Assembly (NCBI GenBank): GCA_030043215.1
Contig: JASHYG010000355.1
Location: forward strand, 1-9,415
Source: Gammaproteobacteria bacterium
GTDB taxonomy: Bacteria > Pseudomonadota > Gammaproteobacteria > Steroidobacterales > Steroidobacteraceae
Length of the DNA: 9,415 nucleotides
Direction: 5' to 3'
Each line of letters opens with the position of its first letter. Within the stretch, counting starts at the first letter, position 1. The notes under the pieces are model-generated. The model saw only the letters and a program-made list of their open reading frames with translations, made no database searches and had not been told where the DNA came from. The position numbers and the translations under genes were made by a program. Shown here piece after piece: positions 1 through 6,934 of this stretch.

Positions 1-1
1 C

Positions 2-178
2 GAGCTCGTCCGCAACCGCACGACCTTCGTCATCGCGCACCGCCTGTCGACCGTCGAGCAAGCCGACCGGATCGTCGTGCTCAACGCCGGAGAGATCGTC
101 GAGTGCGGCACGCATTCGCAGCTGCTCGCCGCAGGGGGCCTGTACTCGCAGCTCCACCGCTTGCAGTTCAGTGACTGA
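2..178 (+). CDS. msbA: Lipid A export ABC transporter MsbA, C-terminal end (5' truncated by window)
   Basis: The first 58 codons of the window, read in frame 2, end at a TGA at 176-178. They encode the last part of an ABC-transporter nucleotide-binding domain. The H-loop/switch stretch [18 protein letters not shown] is followed by [13 protein letters not shown] and a [11 protein letters not shown] ending. This matches the E. coli MsbA C terminus almost residue for residue ([18 protein letters not shown], then GVYAQLHKMQF). MsbA is a homodimeric inner-membrane flippase that uses ATP to move lipid A-core across the membrane. Walker A, Walker B, the signature motif and the membrane domain lie upstream of the window. 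The stop overlaps the GTG candidate start of lpxK at 171, the usual msbA-lpxK operon pairing. Another ABCB-type exporter is possible from so short a piece, but the ending and the lpxK neighbour make MsbA very likely. Confidence 0.93.
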   Translation, partial: ELVRNRTTFVIAHRLSTVEQADRIVVLNAGEIVECGTHSQLLAAGGLYSQLHRLQFSD

Positions 179-1319
179 TCCGCGCGGAATGGAGCGGCGA
201 TTGACGGAGCTCTGGTACCGCCCGCGGGGGCGGCCGTCGCTCTTGCAACCGCTCGCATGGGTCTATGGCGCCGCCGTGCAGGTGCGCCGAGCGGCCTATG
301 CGCAGGGTTGGCTGAGAGCTGAGCGGCCCGGGAAGCCCGTCGTGGTGGTGGGCAACCTCACCGTGGGGGGAACGGGCAAGACTCCGCTCACCATCTGGCT
401 CGTGGAGCAGCTGCGGGGCCGCGGCCTCGCGGCAGGCGTGGTCGCGAGGGGCTACCGGCGCCTGGGAGGGCCCGCTCGGGGAGGTCCGCAGGTCGTGCAC
501 GCCGACTCGGCTTGGGAGGAAGTGGGCGATGAGCCGCTGCTCATCCACCGGCGCACCGGCTGCGTCACGGTCGTGGCGGCGGACAGAGTGGCCGCCGCCC
601 GGCGGATTGCGGACGAGCCGGTCGACGTGATCCTCTCCGACGACGGTCTGCAGCATTTGCGTCTGGCGCGGGATTGCGAGATCGCGCTCATCGATGGGGC
701 TCGCGGCTTCGGCAACGGACGCCTGCTTCCCGCGGGTCCCTTGCGGGAGAGCCCCTCCCGCCTGCGGCACGTGGATCTCACCGTCGTGAACGGAGCGGCC
801 GAGCACCCCTCGCTCGCTCGCGGGGAGGCCACTGCGGGCTCGGCGCTCGGTGAGCCGGCGCTCGCTGCACCGATGCTCGCCGGCCGGCTGCTGCGGATGA
901 GCCTCGTTGCAGGCCTTGCGCACCGAGTGGACGGCGCTGGAACCGCGCAGGCTCTCGACGCGTTCCGCGCAGGACGCGTTCATGCCGTGGCGGGCATCGG
1001 CCATCCCGCCCGCTTCTTCCGGGATCTCGAGGAACGAGGCCTCGAGCTGATCCGGCATCCCTTTCCCGACCATCATCCCTTCGCGCGCGGCGACCTCGCA
1101 TTTGCGGATGAGCGCCCCATTCTGATGACCGAGAAGGATGCGGTGCGCTGCGCTGCGCTCGCGACGCCCCGCATGTGGTACGTCCCGGTGACGGCTCATC
1201 TCGAGGAGCCCGACTCGGTCGCGCTGCTCGACCGGGTCTGCCGGTGCATCGCTGCGACGAGTGCCGGACTCGGCCCGGCCGGGCAGCGGATCGATGCGGG
1301 CGCGCGGCGCAAGCGGTAA
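171..1319 (+). CDS. lpxK: Tetraacyldisaccharide 4'-kinase LpxK
   Basis: LpxK phosphorylates the 4' position of the tetraacyldisaccharide-1-phosphate precursor to give lipid IVA, at the inner face of the inner membrane. The N terminus has the family's [10 protein letters not shown] stretch (residues 24-33). It is followed by the P-loop [12 protein letters not shown] (61-72), ARGY (92-95) and SDDGLQH (156-162), whose Asp pair corresponds to the catalytic region of characterised Lpx[10 protein letters not shown] and [10 protein letters not shown] follow near the C-terminal third. The protein has 382 residues from GTG 171 or 376 from ATG 189. Both are longer than the roughly 320-340 usual, because of extra Ala/Gly-rich sequence after about residue 208 and a basic tail. 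ATG 189 (MERRLTELW) fits the E. coli N terminus better; GTG 171 overlaps the msbA stop and would couple translation. Neither has a strong Shine-Dalgarno. Identity is clear; the start is uncertain. Confidence 0.96.
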   Translation: MTDPRGMERRLTELWYRPRGRPSLLQPLAWVYGAAVQVRRAAYAQGWLRAERPGKPVVVVGNLTVGGTGKTPLTIWLVEQLRGRGLAAGVVARGYRRLGGPARGGPQVVHADSAWEEVGDEPLLIHRRTGCVTVVAADRVAAARRIADEPVDVILSDDGLQHLRLARDCEIALIDGARGFGNGRLLPAGPLRESPSRLRHVDLTVVNGAAEHPSLARGEATAGSALGEPALAAPMLAGRLLRMSLVAGLAHRVDGAGTAQALDAFRAGRVHAVAGIGHPARFFRDLEERGLELIRHPFPDHHPFARGDLAFADERPILMTEKDAVRCAALATPRMWYVPVTAHLEEPDSVALLDRVCRCIAATSAGLGPAGQRIDAGARRKR

Positions 1320-1329
1320 AGTCCGCTTC

Positions 1330-1518
1330 ATGGACACGCGCCTGCTCGAGATCCTCGCCTGCCCGGTCTGCAAGGGCCCTCTGCAATACCGCCGCGACCA
1401 ACTCCTCCTCGTGTGCCGGATCGACCGGCTGGCCTATCCCATCCGGGACGACGTGCCGGTGATGCTCGAGGAGGAGGCCCGCCAGCTCGCGGCGGACGAT
1501 CCGCTGCTCGAGCGGTAA
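1330..1518 (+). CDS. ycaR: Trm112/YcaR family small zinc-ribbon-like protein
   Basis: This 62-residue protein starts [18 protein letters not shown] and is nearly collinear with E. coli YcaR (60 aa, MDHRLLEIIACPVCNGKL). It has a CPVC pair at residues 11-14 and a third Cys in [22 protein letters not shown], the hallmark of the UPF0434/Trm112 family. In eukaryotes Trm112 is an activating partner of methyltransferases; the bacterial role is not settled, so function here is inferred only at family level. The gene lies 10 nt after the lpxK stop and 6 nt before kdsB. This lpxK-ycaR-kdsB order is conserved in Enterobacteria and Pseudomonas. A metal site using only three cysteines is typical of the gammaproteobacterial members. 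The start at ATG 1330 is fixed by the family N terminus; a longer upstream start in this frame would run back into lpxK. Confidence 0.92.
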   Translation: MDTRLLEILACPVCKGPLQYRRDQLLLVCRIDRLAYPIRDDVPVMLEEEARQLAADDPLLER

Positions 1519-1524
1519 CGCCGG

Positions 1525-2289
1525 ATGTTCCGCGTAGTCGTTCCCGCGCGGTACGAGTCCACGCGACTGCCCGGGAAGGTGCTACTGCCGCTCGCGGGCA
1601 AGCCCATGCTGCAGTGGGTGTGCGAGCGCGCGCGCGCCTCGCGCGCCGCTGAGGTGCTCGTCGCGACCGACGATGCGCGCATTGCGCACGCGGCAGGCCT
1701 CTTCGGCGCCCAGGTGATCACGACGGCGGTGGCACATCCCTCGGGAACCGATCGAATCGCCGAGGTGGCCTGGCTGCGGCACTGGCCGGACGAGGATGTC
1801 GTCGTCAACCTGCAGGCCGACGAGCCGCTCATGCCCCCTGCGCTCATCGATCAGGTGAGCGGTCTGCTCGAGACACACGCCTGGGCGGCCATCGCGACGC
1901 TCGCCGGTGCCGCAGCGTCGCTCGAGGAGCTCCTCGACCCGAGTGTCGTCAAGGTGGTCGTCGATCGGCACGACCGCGCGCTCTACTTCAGCCGCGCGCC
2001 CATCCCCTGGGACCGCGATGGCGCACCCGCCGGCCTCGCGAGCCAGCGCAGCTTCGCCGGCGCCCGGCGCCACATCGGGCTCTATGCCTACCGGGTCGGC
2101 GCGCTGAAACAGCTCGCCGCCCTGGCGCCGACCCCGCTCGAGCGGCGGGAGAAGCTCGAGCAGCTGCGCGCGCTGGAGAACGGCATGGCCATCGTGGTCG
2201 CCGAGGCCGCGGAGCGGCCGGGGCAGGACGTGAATACCGCGCAGGATCTCGAGCGGGCGCGGGCGCTGCTCGAGCACGGTGGCCCGTGA
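1525..2289 (+). CDS. kdsB: 3-deoxy-manno-octulosonate cytidylyltransferase (CMP-Kdo synthetase)
   Basis: KdsB activates Kdo with CTP to give CMP-Kdo, the donor used by WaaA to build the inner core on lipid IVA, in the cytoplasm. The N terminus carries the nucleotide-binding PARYESTRLPGK (residues 7-18). Next come VATDD (46-50), HPSGTDRIAE (71-80), the metal/nucleotide loop LQADEP (96-101, where E. coli has VQGDEP) and the ALYFSRAPIPWDRD signature. RRHIGLYAYR and a PLERREKLEQLRALE block precede VNTAQDLERARALL at the end. The 254 residues are close to the E. coli enzyme (248). ATG 1525 is 6 nt from the ycaR stop with little Shine-Dalgarno, so coupling to ycaR is likely. The stop TGA overlaps the GTG start of the phosphatase gene (GTGA, 2286-2289). 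No oddity beyond the Gly-to-Ala change in the DEP loop. Confidence 0.97.
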   Translation: MFRVVVPARYESTRLPGKVLLPLAGKPMLQWVCERARASRAAEVLVATDDARIAHAAGLFGAQVITTAVAHPSGTDRIAEVAWLRHWPDEDVVVNLQADEPLMPPALIDQVSGLLETHAWAAIATLAGAAASLEELLDPSVVKVVVDRHDRALYFSRAPIPWDRDGAPAGLASQRSFAGARRHIGLYAYRVGALKQLAALAPTPLERREKLEQLRALENGMAIVVAEAAERPGQDVNTAQDLERARALLEHGGP

Positions 2290-2771
2290 AGCCGGTGGAA
2301 ATCCTGTTCGTGTGCCTCGGCAACATCTGCCGGTCGCCGACGGCGGAAGCCGTCTTTCGCACCCTCGCGGCACGCGAGGCTCCGGATCTCAGGGTCTCCA
2401 TCGAGTCGGCCGGAACGGCCGGCTATCACGTGGGCAGCGCTCCAGATGCGCGCGCGCAGGAGGCGGCGCGGCGCCGCGGGTACGACATGTCGGGGCAGCG
2501 TGCCCGGATGATCGAGCCCCGGGACTTCGAGCGCTTCGATCTGATCCTCGCGATGGATCGGAGCAACTGGTCCGAGCTGTGCCGCGCGGCGCCGCGCACG
2601 GCGCACCACCGCGTGCGGCTGTTCCTGGAGTATGCCCCCGACGCGGAGGTCCTCGAGGTGCCCGATCCGTACTACGGCGGCCCAAACGGCTTCGAGGAAG
2701 TGCTGGACCTCATCGAGGCGGCCTCGCGCGGGCTGCTCCGGCACCTGCGCGACGGAGCGCGCGCGACCTGA
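2286..2771 (+). CDS. Low-molecular-weight protein tyrosine phosphatase
   Basis: The product is a 161-residue LMW-PTP. The P-loop CLGNICRS (Cys10 nucleophile, Arg16, CX5R) follows the first beta strand EILFV. SAGTAGYHVG, then DLILAMDRSNW and DPYYGG (Asp127 as general acid) complete the family signature. Tyr129 and Tyr130 in DPYYGG are the tyrosines phosphorylated in some relatives. It dephosphorylates protein tyrosines. Many LMW-PTPs counter BY-kinases in capsule synthesis, but no kinase or capsule gene is visible here, and position after kdsB is a common housekeeping arrangement in gammaproteobacteria (Pseudomonas has the same pair). The GTG start at 2286 overlaps the kdsB stop by four bases, so re-initiating ribosomes probably translate it. 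An arsenate reductase of the same fold is a possible alternative, but the motifs and length favour a phosphatase. It converges on rne with six bases between stops. Confidence 0.93.
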   Translation: MKPVEILFVCLGNICRSPTAEAVFRTLAAREAPDLRVSIESAGTAGYHVGSAPDARAQEAARRRGYDMSGQRARMIEPRDFERFDLILAMDRSNWSELCRAAPRTAHHRVRLFLEYAPDAEVLEVPDPYYGGPNGFEEVLDLIEAASRGLLRHLRDGARAT

Positions 2772-2777
2772 TCCTGA

Positions 2778-5471
2778 TCAGCTGCCCTCGTCGGGCCCCG
2801 GCTCGTGCGGAGCGCTCTCCGAAGGTGCCGACGACCACACGACGTAAGGCTTGGTGCCGGCACGCCCGGCAGAACCCTCCAGTGGGGGCGCCGGCTCGAA
2901 ATGGGCAATGGGGCGATGCTCCTCGCCGCTCGATTCGTGCGCCGCGTGCGCCGCCGGGGGGTCGTGCGCCGCGGGGGGCTCATGCGCCACCTCACGAGGC
3001 GGAGCAGCCGGAGTCGGCGGGCGCTCGTCACGAATGACGGCAGGCGCAGATCCGCTGGACAGCGCCGGCGAATGTTCGCCGTCGCCATTTCCGACATCGC
3101 GAGGTGCCGGGGCTCCATAGCTCAGACCAGCACCATTGCCGTCCTCCGAGGCCTGCCCCGTGGACGGGCCGGTACCGCTCGCAGAACCCTGTTCGCGCAT
3201 GGAGCCGCCTCCACGCCTGCCGCGGCGTCGTCCGCGTCTACCGCGACGCTCGCCCCGTGGACCGCGCTCTCCGCGGCCCTCGTCGAAAGTTGCTCCTCCG
3301 GCTTGGTGCTCCATGTGGCCCTCGTGGGCCACGACATCAAGGGATGCGGCCGGGGCAGCGCGCTCGCCTTCCGGCTGACGGGCCTGCGACTCGGCACGCG
3401 CCAGGGGGGCACCATGACGCTCGCGGCTGCCGTCACGTGCGCGGTCACGATCCCCGCCCCAGTCGCCGCGTCCGGCGCGGGCGCCACGGTCACCCCGCTC
3501 GGCCCGATCGCCCCGGTCGGCTCGATCACTCCGCTCGCCGCGCTCACCCCTCTCACCGCGATCACCGCGCTCGCGTCCCCGCTGACCGCCGGCTGACTCG
3601 TACCGATCGCGCGGGCCTCCCGACCCGTGCCGGCGAGACCTCTGCCCGTACCCTCCGCGCCGACCGTCGCGGTCCGGGCGACCGTTCCGGTCCCCGCGCT
3701 CCGCCGATGCTGCAGAGGGCCCTTCGGAAGAAGGCGCAGCCTCGGCCGCCCGAGTGGCGGTGTCGGAGCCGAGCCACCGCTTGAGTCGCCGCCAGATGCC
3801 GGGCCGCTCCGCGGTGTCGGCCGCCGGCTGGGCGGCGGGAGGCGCGGCCTCGCGTACCGGAATCGGAGCGGGAGTCGTGGGCATGAGGCTCGCAACGACG
3901 GCAGCCTCCGGCGTCGGCTTCTTCTCCTTGGTCGGGTCCGCAACCTCGGGTGCCGTCGGCATGAGGTAGCTCAGCTGCTTGTTCTCGGGGAGCTCCAGCT
4001 CGTCGTCCCGGACACGGCGGATCGTGTACTCGGGCGTCTGCATGTTGGGGTTCGGGACGATGATCAGCTCGGCGGCGCTCTTGTCCTCGAGCGTGCGCAG
4101 CCACTCGCGCTTCTCGTTGATGAGGTACGTCGCGACTGCGACCGGAACCTGCGCAATCACCCGGGTGGTGCGCTCCTTGCGGACCTCCTCGCCGATCAGG
4201 CGCAGGATCGCGAGCGCCATCGACTCGACGCTGCGAATGCTGCCGATCCCGACGCAGCGCGGACAGACGATGTGGCTCGTCTCCCCGAGCGAGGGGCGCA
4301 GCCGCTGCCGCGACATCTCGAGCAGGCCGAAGCGCGACAGGCGCCCGATCTGGATGCGGGCGCGATCCATCTTCATGGCGTCGCGGAGGCGATCTTCCAC
4401 GTCGCGCTGGTTCTTGGGCGACTCCATGTCGATGAAGTCGATGACGATGAGGCCGCCGATGTCACGAATGCGCAGCTGGCGGGCGACCTCGTCGGCCGCC
4501 TCGAGATTGGTGTTGAGCGCCGTGGTCTCGATGTCGCCGCCGCGCGTCGCCCGCGCGGAGTTGATGTCGATGGAGACGAGCGCCTCGGTGTAGTCGATCA
4601 CGATGCTGCCGCCCGCGGGCAGCTGGACCTTGTGCGCGTAGGCCGACTCGATCTGGCTCTCGATCTGGAAGCGCGTGAAGAGGGCGATGTCCTCGCTGTA
4701 GTGCTTCAAGCGCCGCTGGGCCTCCGGGGGCATGAAGCGCTGCATGTATTCCTGAGCCTTCTGGAACGCCGCCTCGTCGTCCACGAGGATCTCGCCCACG
4801 TCGTCCGACAGGTAGTCGCGCAGCGCGCGCGTCACCGCATCGCTCTCGCGGTACACGAGGAAGGGGGCCGGCCGATCCTTCGCCGCGGCTGCGATCTGAT
4901 CCCACTGGGTCCTGAGGTTGTCGAGGTCCCACTGCAGCTCCTCGGCGGAGCGCCCCACGCCTGCGGTGCGGACGATGGCGCCCATTCCGTCGGGGATCGA
5001 GAGCTGGCCCACGACCTCGCGCATCTGGTCGCGGTCTTCGCCCTCGATCCGGCGCGAGACCCCACCGGCACGGGGATTGTTCGGCATCAGGACCAGGAAC
5101 CGTCCCGCGAGACTGATGAACGTCGTGAGCGCGGCTCCCTTGTTGCCGCGCTCCTCCTTCTCGACCTGCACGAGGACCTCTTGGCCCTCGGTGAGCAGCT
5201 CGCGGATGTTCAGGCGCCCCCCCTGGGGCGGTTTCAGGAAGAACTCCTTGGAGACCTCCTTGAGCGGCAGGAACCCATGGCGCTGCGTGCCGTAATCGAC
5301 GAAACAAGCCTCGAGCGAAGGTTCTACACGCGAGATCCGACCTTTGTAGATATTCGCCTTTTTCTGCTCCCGCGAGGGGAGGTCGATGCTGAGATCGTAA
5401 AGCTTCTGGCCATCAACCAGAGCAACCCGCAATTCTTCCTGCTGGATGGCATTGACGAGCATTCTTTTCAT
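2778..5471 (-). CDS. rne: Ribonuclease E (RNA degradosome endonuclease and scaffold)
   Basis: RNase E is the essential single-strand endonuclease that starts mRNA decay and processes rRNA and tRNA precursors. The N-terminal half matches E. coli with a one-residue offset. [21 protein letters not shown] opens it. An S1 domain follows (about 36-118, with Phe57, Phe67 and Lys111 of the RNA-binding surface). The 5'-sensor pair is Arg168/Thr169. The DNase-I-like catalytic aspartates are Asp302 (SIDIN) and Asp345 (VIDFID), and the Zn-link is CPRC (Cys403/Cys406), needed for tetramerisation. The C-terminal half is a disordered scaffold: a basic amphipathic [11 protein letters not shown] (558-568) suggests the membrane-targeting helix, then Arg/Gly/Asp-rich repeats (about 592-756), a Pro/Ala/His tract, and a [10 protein letters not shown] motif close to the end. 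At 897 residues it is shorter than E. coli (1061). The RNase G paralogue lacks such a tail, so RNase E is firm. The start has AGGG four bases upstream. Confidence 0.97.
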   Translation of the reverse strand: MKRMLVNAIQQEELRVALVDGQKLYDLSIDLPSREQKKANIYKGRISRVEPSLEACFVDYGTQRHGFLPLKEVSKEFFLKPPQGGRLNIRELLTEGQEVLVQVEKEERGNKGAALTTFISLAGRFLVLMPNNPRAGGVSRRIEGEDRDQMREVVGQLSIPDGMGAIVRTAGVGRSAEELQWDLDNLRTQWDQIAAAAKDRPAPFLVYRESDAVTRALRDYLSDDVGEILVDDEAAFQKAQEYMQRFMPPEAQRRLKHYSEDIALFTRFQIESQIESAYAHKVQLPAGGSIVIDYTEALVSIDINSARATRGGDIETTALNTNLEAADEVARQLRIRDIGGLIVIDFIDMESPKNQRDVEDRLRDAMKMDRARIQIGRLSRFGLLEMSRQRLRPSLGETSHIVCPRCVGIGSIRSVESMALAILRLIGEEVRKERTTRVIAQVPVAVATYLINEKREWLRTLEDKSAAELIIVPNPNMQTPEYTIRRVRDDELELPENKQLSYLMPTAPEVADPTKEKKPTPEAAVVASLMPTTPAPIPVREAAPPAAQPAADTAERPGIWRRLKRWLGSDTATRAAEAAPSSEGPSAASAERGDRNGRPDRDGRRGGYGQRSRRHGSGGPRDRYESAGGQRGRERGDRGERGERGERSDRADRGDRAERGDRGARAGRGDWGGDRDRARDGSRERHGAPLARAESQARQPEGERAAPAASLDVVAHEGHMEHQAGGATFDEGRGERGPRGERRGRRGRRRGRRGGGSMREQGSASGTGPSTGQASEDGNGAGLSYGAPAPRDVGNGDGEHSPALSSGSAPAVIRDERPPTPAAPPREVAHEPPAAHDPPAAHAAHESSGEEHRPIAHFEPAPPLEGSAGRAGTKPYVVWSSAPSESAPHEPGPDEGS
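3462..3581 (-). repeat. Arg/Gly/Asp low-complexity repeat inside the rne scaffold
   Basis: Codons 631-670 of rne encode short degenerate units of the kind RGE, RGD, DRG and ERG. The result is a run of near-identical GC-rich triplet blocks on the DNA. It is part of a larger Arg-rich tract, with a second cluster [14 protein letters not shown] at about residues 743-756. Such tracts are the usual RNA-binding segments of RNase E scaffolds. Unit number is likely to vary between strains by slippage (inference). It is coding, not a CRISPR or mobile repeat. Confidence 0.8.
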
Positions 5472-5855
5472 GCGGCCCTACTAGCTGTGAAGGGACCGAC
5501 AAGACGGCGGGAGGCCGCACGCCCGTTGCAGGCGGGCAGTGCGGCACGACACAAAGGAATAGGGGCGCTCGAGTGTCCATGTGCATGACGTGAACCGCCC
5601 GCGGCCGGGCGATGCGCCGAAAACCTTCTGTGGCTCAACCGACGGCGCGCCAGGTTCTCGCTCGGCGAGAATAACGGCGCAGCGGCCTTGTCGGCCCAAA
5701 CGCGATGGCCTCGATACCGAGGACCAACTGATGCGCATCCGCGATAATGGTCGCACGCATCGAGTGCGTGTCAGCCCCCACCCTCGCGGAGCCCGTTACG
5801 ATCGACCGCGGCCCAAGCCGCCGGTCATTGGCTGTCCGCCCTCTAAGGGGACAGC
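5472..5855 (-). promoter_or_regulatory. Predicted long structured 5' leader of rne
   Basis: These roughly 384 bases lie between the predicted rne transcription start and the rne ATG, and I see no gene in them. They contain several inverted repeats: 5831-5837/5849-5855 (7 bp), 5754-5759/5765-5770 (6 bp), 5655-5660/5666-5671 (6 bp), 5596-5601/5606-5611 (6 bp, 4-nt loop) and 5514-5525/5533-5545 (12 paired bases, one bulge, 7-nt loop). E. coli rne has a 361-nt leader whose hairpins let RNase E control its own mRNA. The length and hairpin-rich nature here suggest the same feedback. I cannot show sequence homology to the E. coli hairpin hp2. Some short open frames cross the region on both strands but none has a recognisable product. 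Confidence 0.6.
5514..5545 (-). promoter_or_regulatory. Strong hairpin in the rne leader near the start codon
   Basis: GCCGCAC-GCCCG pairs with CGGGC-A-GTGCGGC around a 7-base loop, giving 12 GC-rich base pairs with one bulged A (5538 on the + strand). It sits 42 bases upstream of the rne ATG. There is no T-run on either side, so it is not an intrinsic terminator. Its place in the leader makes a role in rne mRNA stability or feedback the most likely use (inference). Confidence 0.55.
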
Positions 5856-5861
5856 GTGGCG

Positions 5862-5891
5862 AGTATAGCGTCAAGACTACTGTAGAAACAA
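5862..5891 (-). promoter_or_regulatory. Predicted sigma70 promoter of rne
   Basis: On the minus strand, TTGTTT (5886-5891) and TATACT (5862-5867) are separated by 18 bases. The -10 is one base from the consensus TATAAT; the -35 matches its first three bases. The expected start falls near 5855, on a G. This lies in an AT-rich island of an otherwise GC-rich window. A second -35-like TTGACG (5869-5874) lies within the spacer and has no good -10 behind it. Confidence 0.55.
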
Positions 5892-5917
5892 TACTTTACG
5901 TCGAGCATGATACGGTG

Positions 5918-6934
5918 ATGACACAGCAAGGACCGGTGCGCGGGGCCGTCCGCCACGTCGAGGTGAGCGAGGAGCGCGCCGGCCAGCGCCTCGATAACTT
6001 CCTGATGCGGCTGCTCGCGGATGTGCCGCGCAGCCGCATCTACCGCCTGGTCCGGCGCGGGGAGGTGCGGGTGAACGGCCGGCGGGCGAGCCCGGAGCAG
6101 CGCCTGCTGTCTGGCGATCGTGTGCGGGTGCCGCCCCTGCGTATCGAGACCGAGCCGCGCCCCGCGCGAGCGTCGGCGCGGCTGATCGACGCCGTCACGG
6201 CGGCCATCGTCTACGAGGACGAGCGGCTGATCGTGCTCGACAAGCCGGCCGGTATCGCGGTCCATGGCGGCAGCGGGGTGAGCCTCGGGGTCATCGAGGC
6301 TCTGCGGGCGGCGCGCCCCGACGAGGAGCTCGAGCTGGCCCATCGCCTCGACCGCGACACCAGCGGCTGCCTGCTGGTTGCGCGCAAGTCGAGCAGCCTG
6401 CGTGCTCTGCACGAGCTGCTGCGCGAGGGCCGCTTCGAGAAGGGCTATCTCGCCCTGGTTCGGGGACACTGGAACCTCGGCCGCGCGCGCATCGAGGCGC
6501 CGCTGCGGACCGACCTGCGCGTGAGCGGCGAGCGCACGGTGAAGGTGCATCCGAGCGGGAAGCCCTCGGTGAGTGAGTTCCGGCCCGTGCAATTCTTCGG
6601 TAAGGAGGCGACGCTCGTCGAGGTGGCCTTGCACACCGGCCGTACGCATCAGATCCGCGTACATGCCGCGCATGCCGGTCACCCGGTCGCGGGTGATGAG
6701 AAGTACGGCGACGAGGCTTTCAATCTACAGATGCGGGATCTCGGCCTCGAGCGCATGTTCTTGCACGCCCATGCAGTGAGCTTCGAATGGCCTCGAGGCG
6801 GCCCCTTCAGCGCGAGTGCACCGCTTCCGGCCGAGCTCAGCGCCGTACTCGACCGGCTCCAGACCGGGATTACGGGACGACGTAGCCGAGCGACCGCAGC
6901 GTCGCGGCGAGCCAGATCAGCGGCAGGCCGATGA
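5918..6934 (+). CDS. rluC: 23S rRNA pseudouridine synthase RluC
   Basis: RluC makes pseudouridine at three sites of 23S rRNA (955, 2504 and 2580 in E. coli). The 338 residues open with an S4 RNA-binding domain (about 24-75: QRLDNFLMRLLADVPRSRIYRL). Then comes VLDKPAGIAVHGGSG (106-120) and the catalytic motif HRLDRDTSG, with Asp145 as nucleophile. GRTHQIRVHAAHAGHP and RMFLHAHAVSF mark the end of the catalytic domain. The VHGGSG and S4 features and the divergent rne neighbour favour RluC over RluD or RluA. I chose ATG 5918 because its N terminus matches E. coli in length; GTG 5915 is equally possible. The open frame runs back to 5747, but that part crosses the rne promoter. The C terminus has about 20 extra basic residues (GRRSRATAASRRARSAAGR) that overlap the end of maf on the other strand. 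Confidence 0.95.
   Translation: MTQQGPVRGAVRHVEVSEERAGQRLDNFLMRLLADVPRSRIYRLVRRGEVRVNGRRASPEQRLLSGDRVRVPPLRIETEPRPARASARLIDAVTAAIVYEDERLIVLDKPAGIAVHGGSGVSLGVIEALRAARPDEELELAHRLDRDTSGCLLVARKSSSLRALHELLREGRFEKGYLALVRGHWNLGRARIEAPLRTDLRVSGERTVKVHPSGKPSVSEFRPVQFFGKEATLVEVALHTGRTHQIRVHAAHAGHPVAGDEKYGDEAFNLQMRDLGLERMFLHAHAVSFEWPRGGPFSASAPLPAELSAVLDRLQTGITGRRSRATAASRRARSAAGR

Larger units (their letters stand above)
5472..5917. other. Divergent intergenic region between rne and rluC
   Basis: This 446-bp stretch separates the divergent rne and rluC starts, as in E. coli and Pseudomonas. The rne side holds the predicted promoter and structured leader described separately. For rluC I find only weak promoter candidates (TACTTT at 5892-5897 without a fitting -35) and no clear Shine-Dalgarno. 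The bases from about 5856 to 5917 are AT-rich compared with the flanks. No tRNA, conserved small RNA or repeat of known type is recognisable. Confidence 0.7.

Noticed and set aside
168..1373. A 401-codon open frame on the - strand opposite lpxK and ycaR
   Set aside because: It is low-complexity Arg/Pro/His-rich antisense of lpxK with no family motif, typical of shadow frames at high GC.
2768..2781. The CTGATC/GATCAG palindrome as an intrinsic terminator
   Set aside because: The loop is only two bases, the stem is not GC-rich, and no T-run follows on either strand.
3204..3600. Repetitive GC-rich blocks as a CRISPR array or tandem non-coding repeat
   Set aside because: The units are short degenerate Arg/Gly/Asp codons within the open rne frame, without fixed repeats and spacers.
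3627..5588. A 653-codon open frame on the + strand opposite rne
   Set aside because: It mirrors the highly conserved rne codons in a GC-rich genome, has no recognisable domain, and rne on the other strand is certain.
5596..5611. The CGCCCG/CGGGCG hairpin as a Rho-independent terminator
   Set aside because: No T-run follows on either strand; it fits better as one of the rne leader stems.
5747..5917. A longer N terminus for RluC starting at 5747
   Set aside because: The extra 57 residues do not occur in the family, would cover the rne promoter and first leader stem, and ATG 5918 matches the homologue start.
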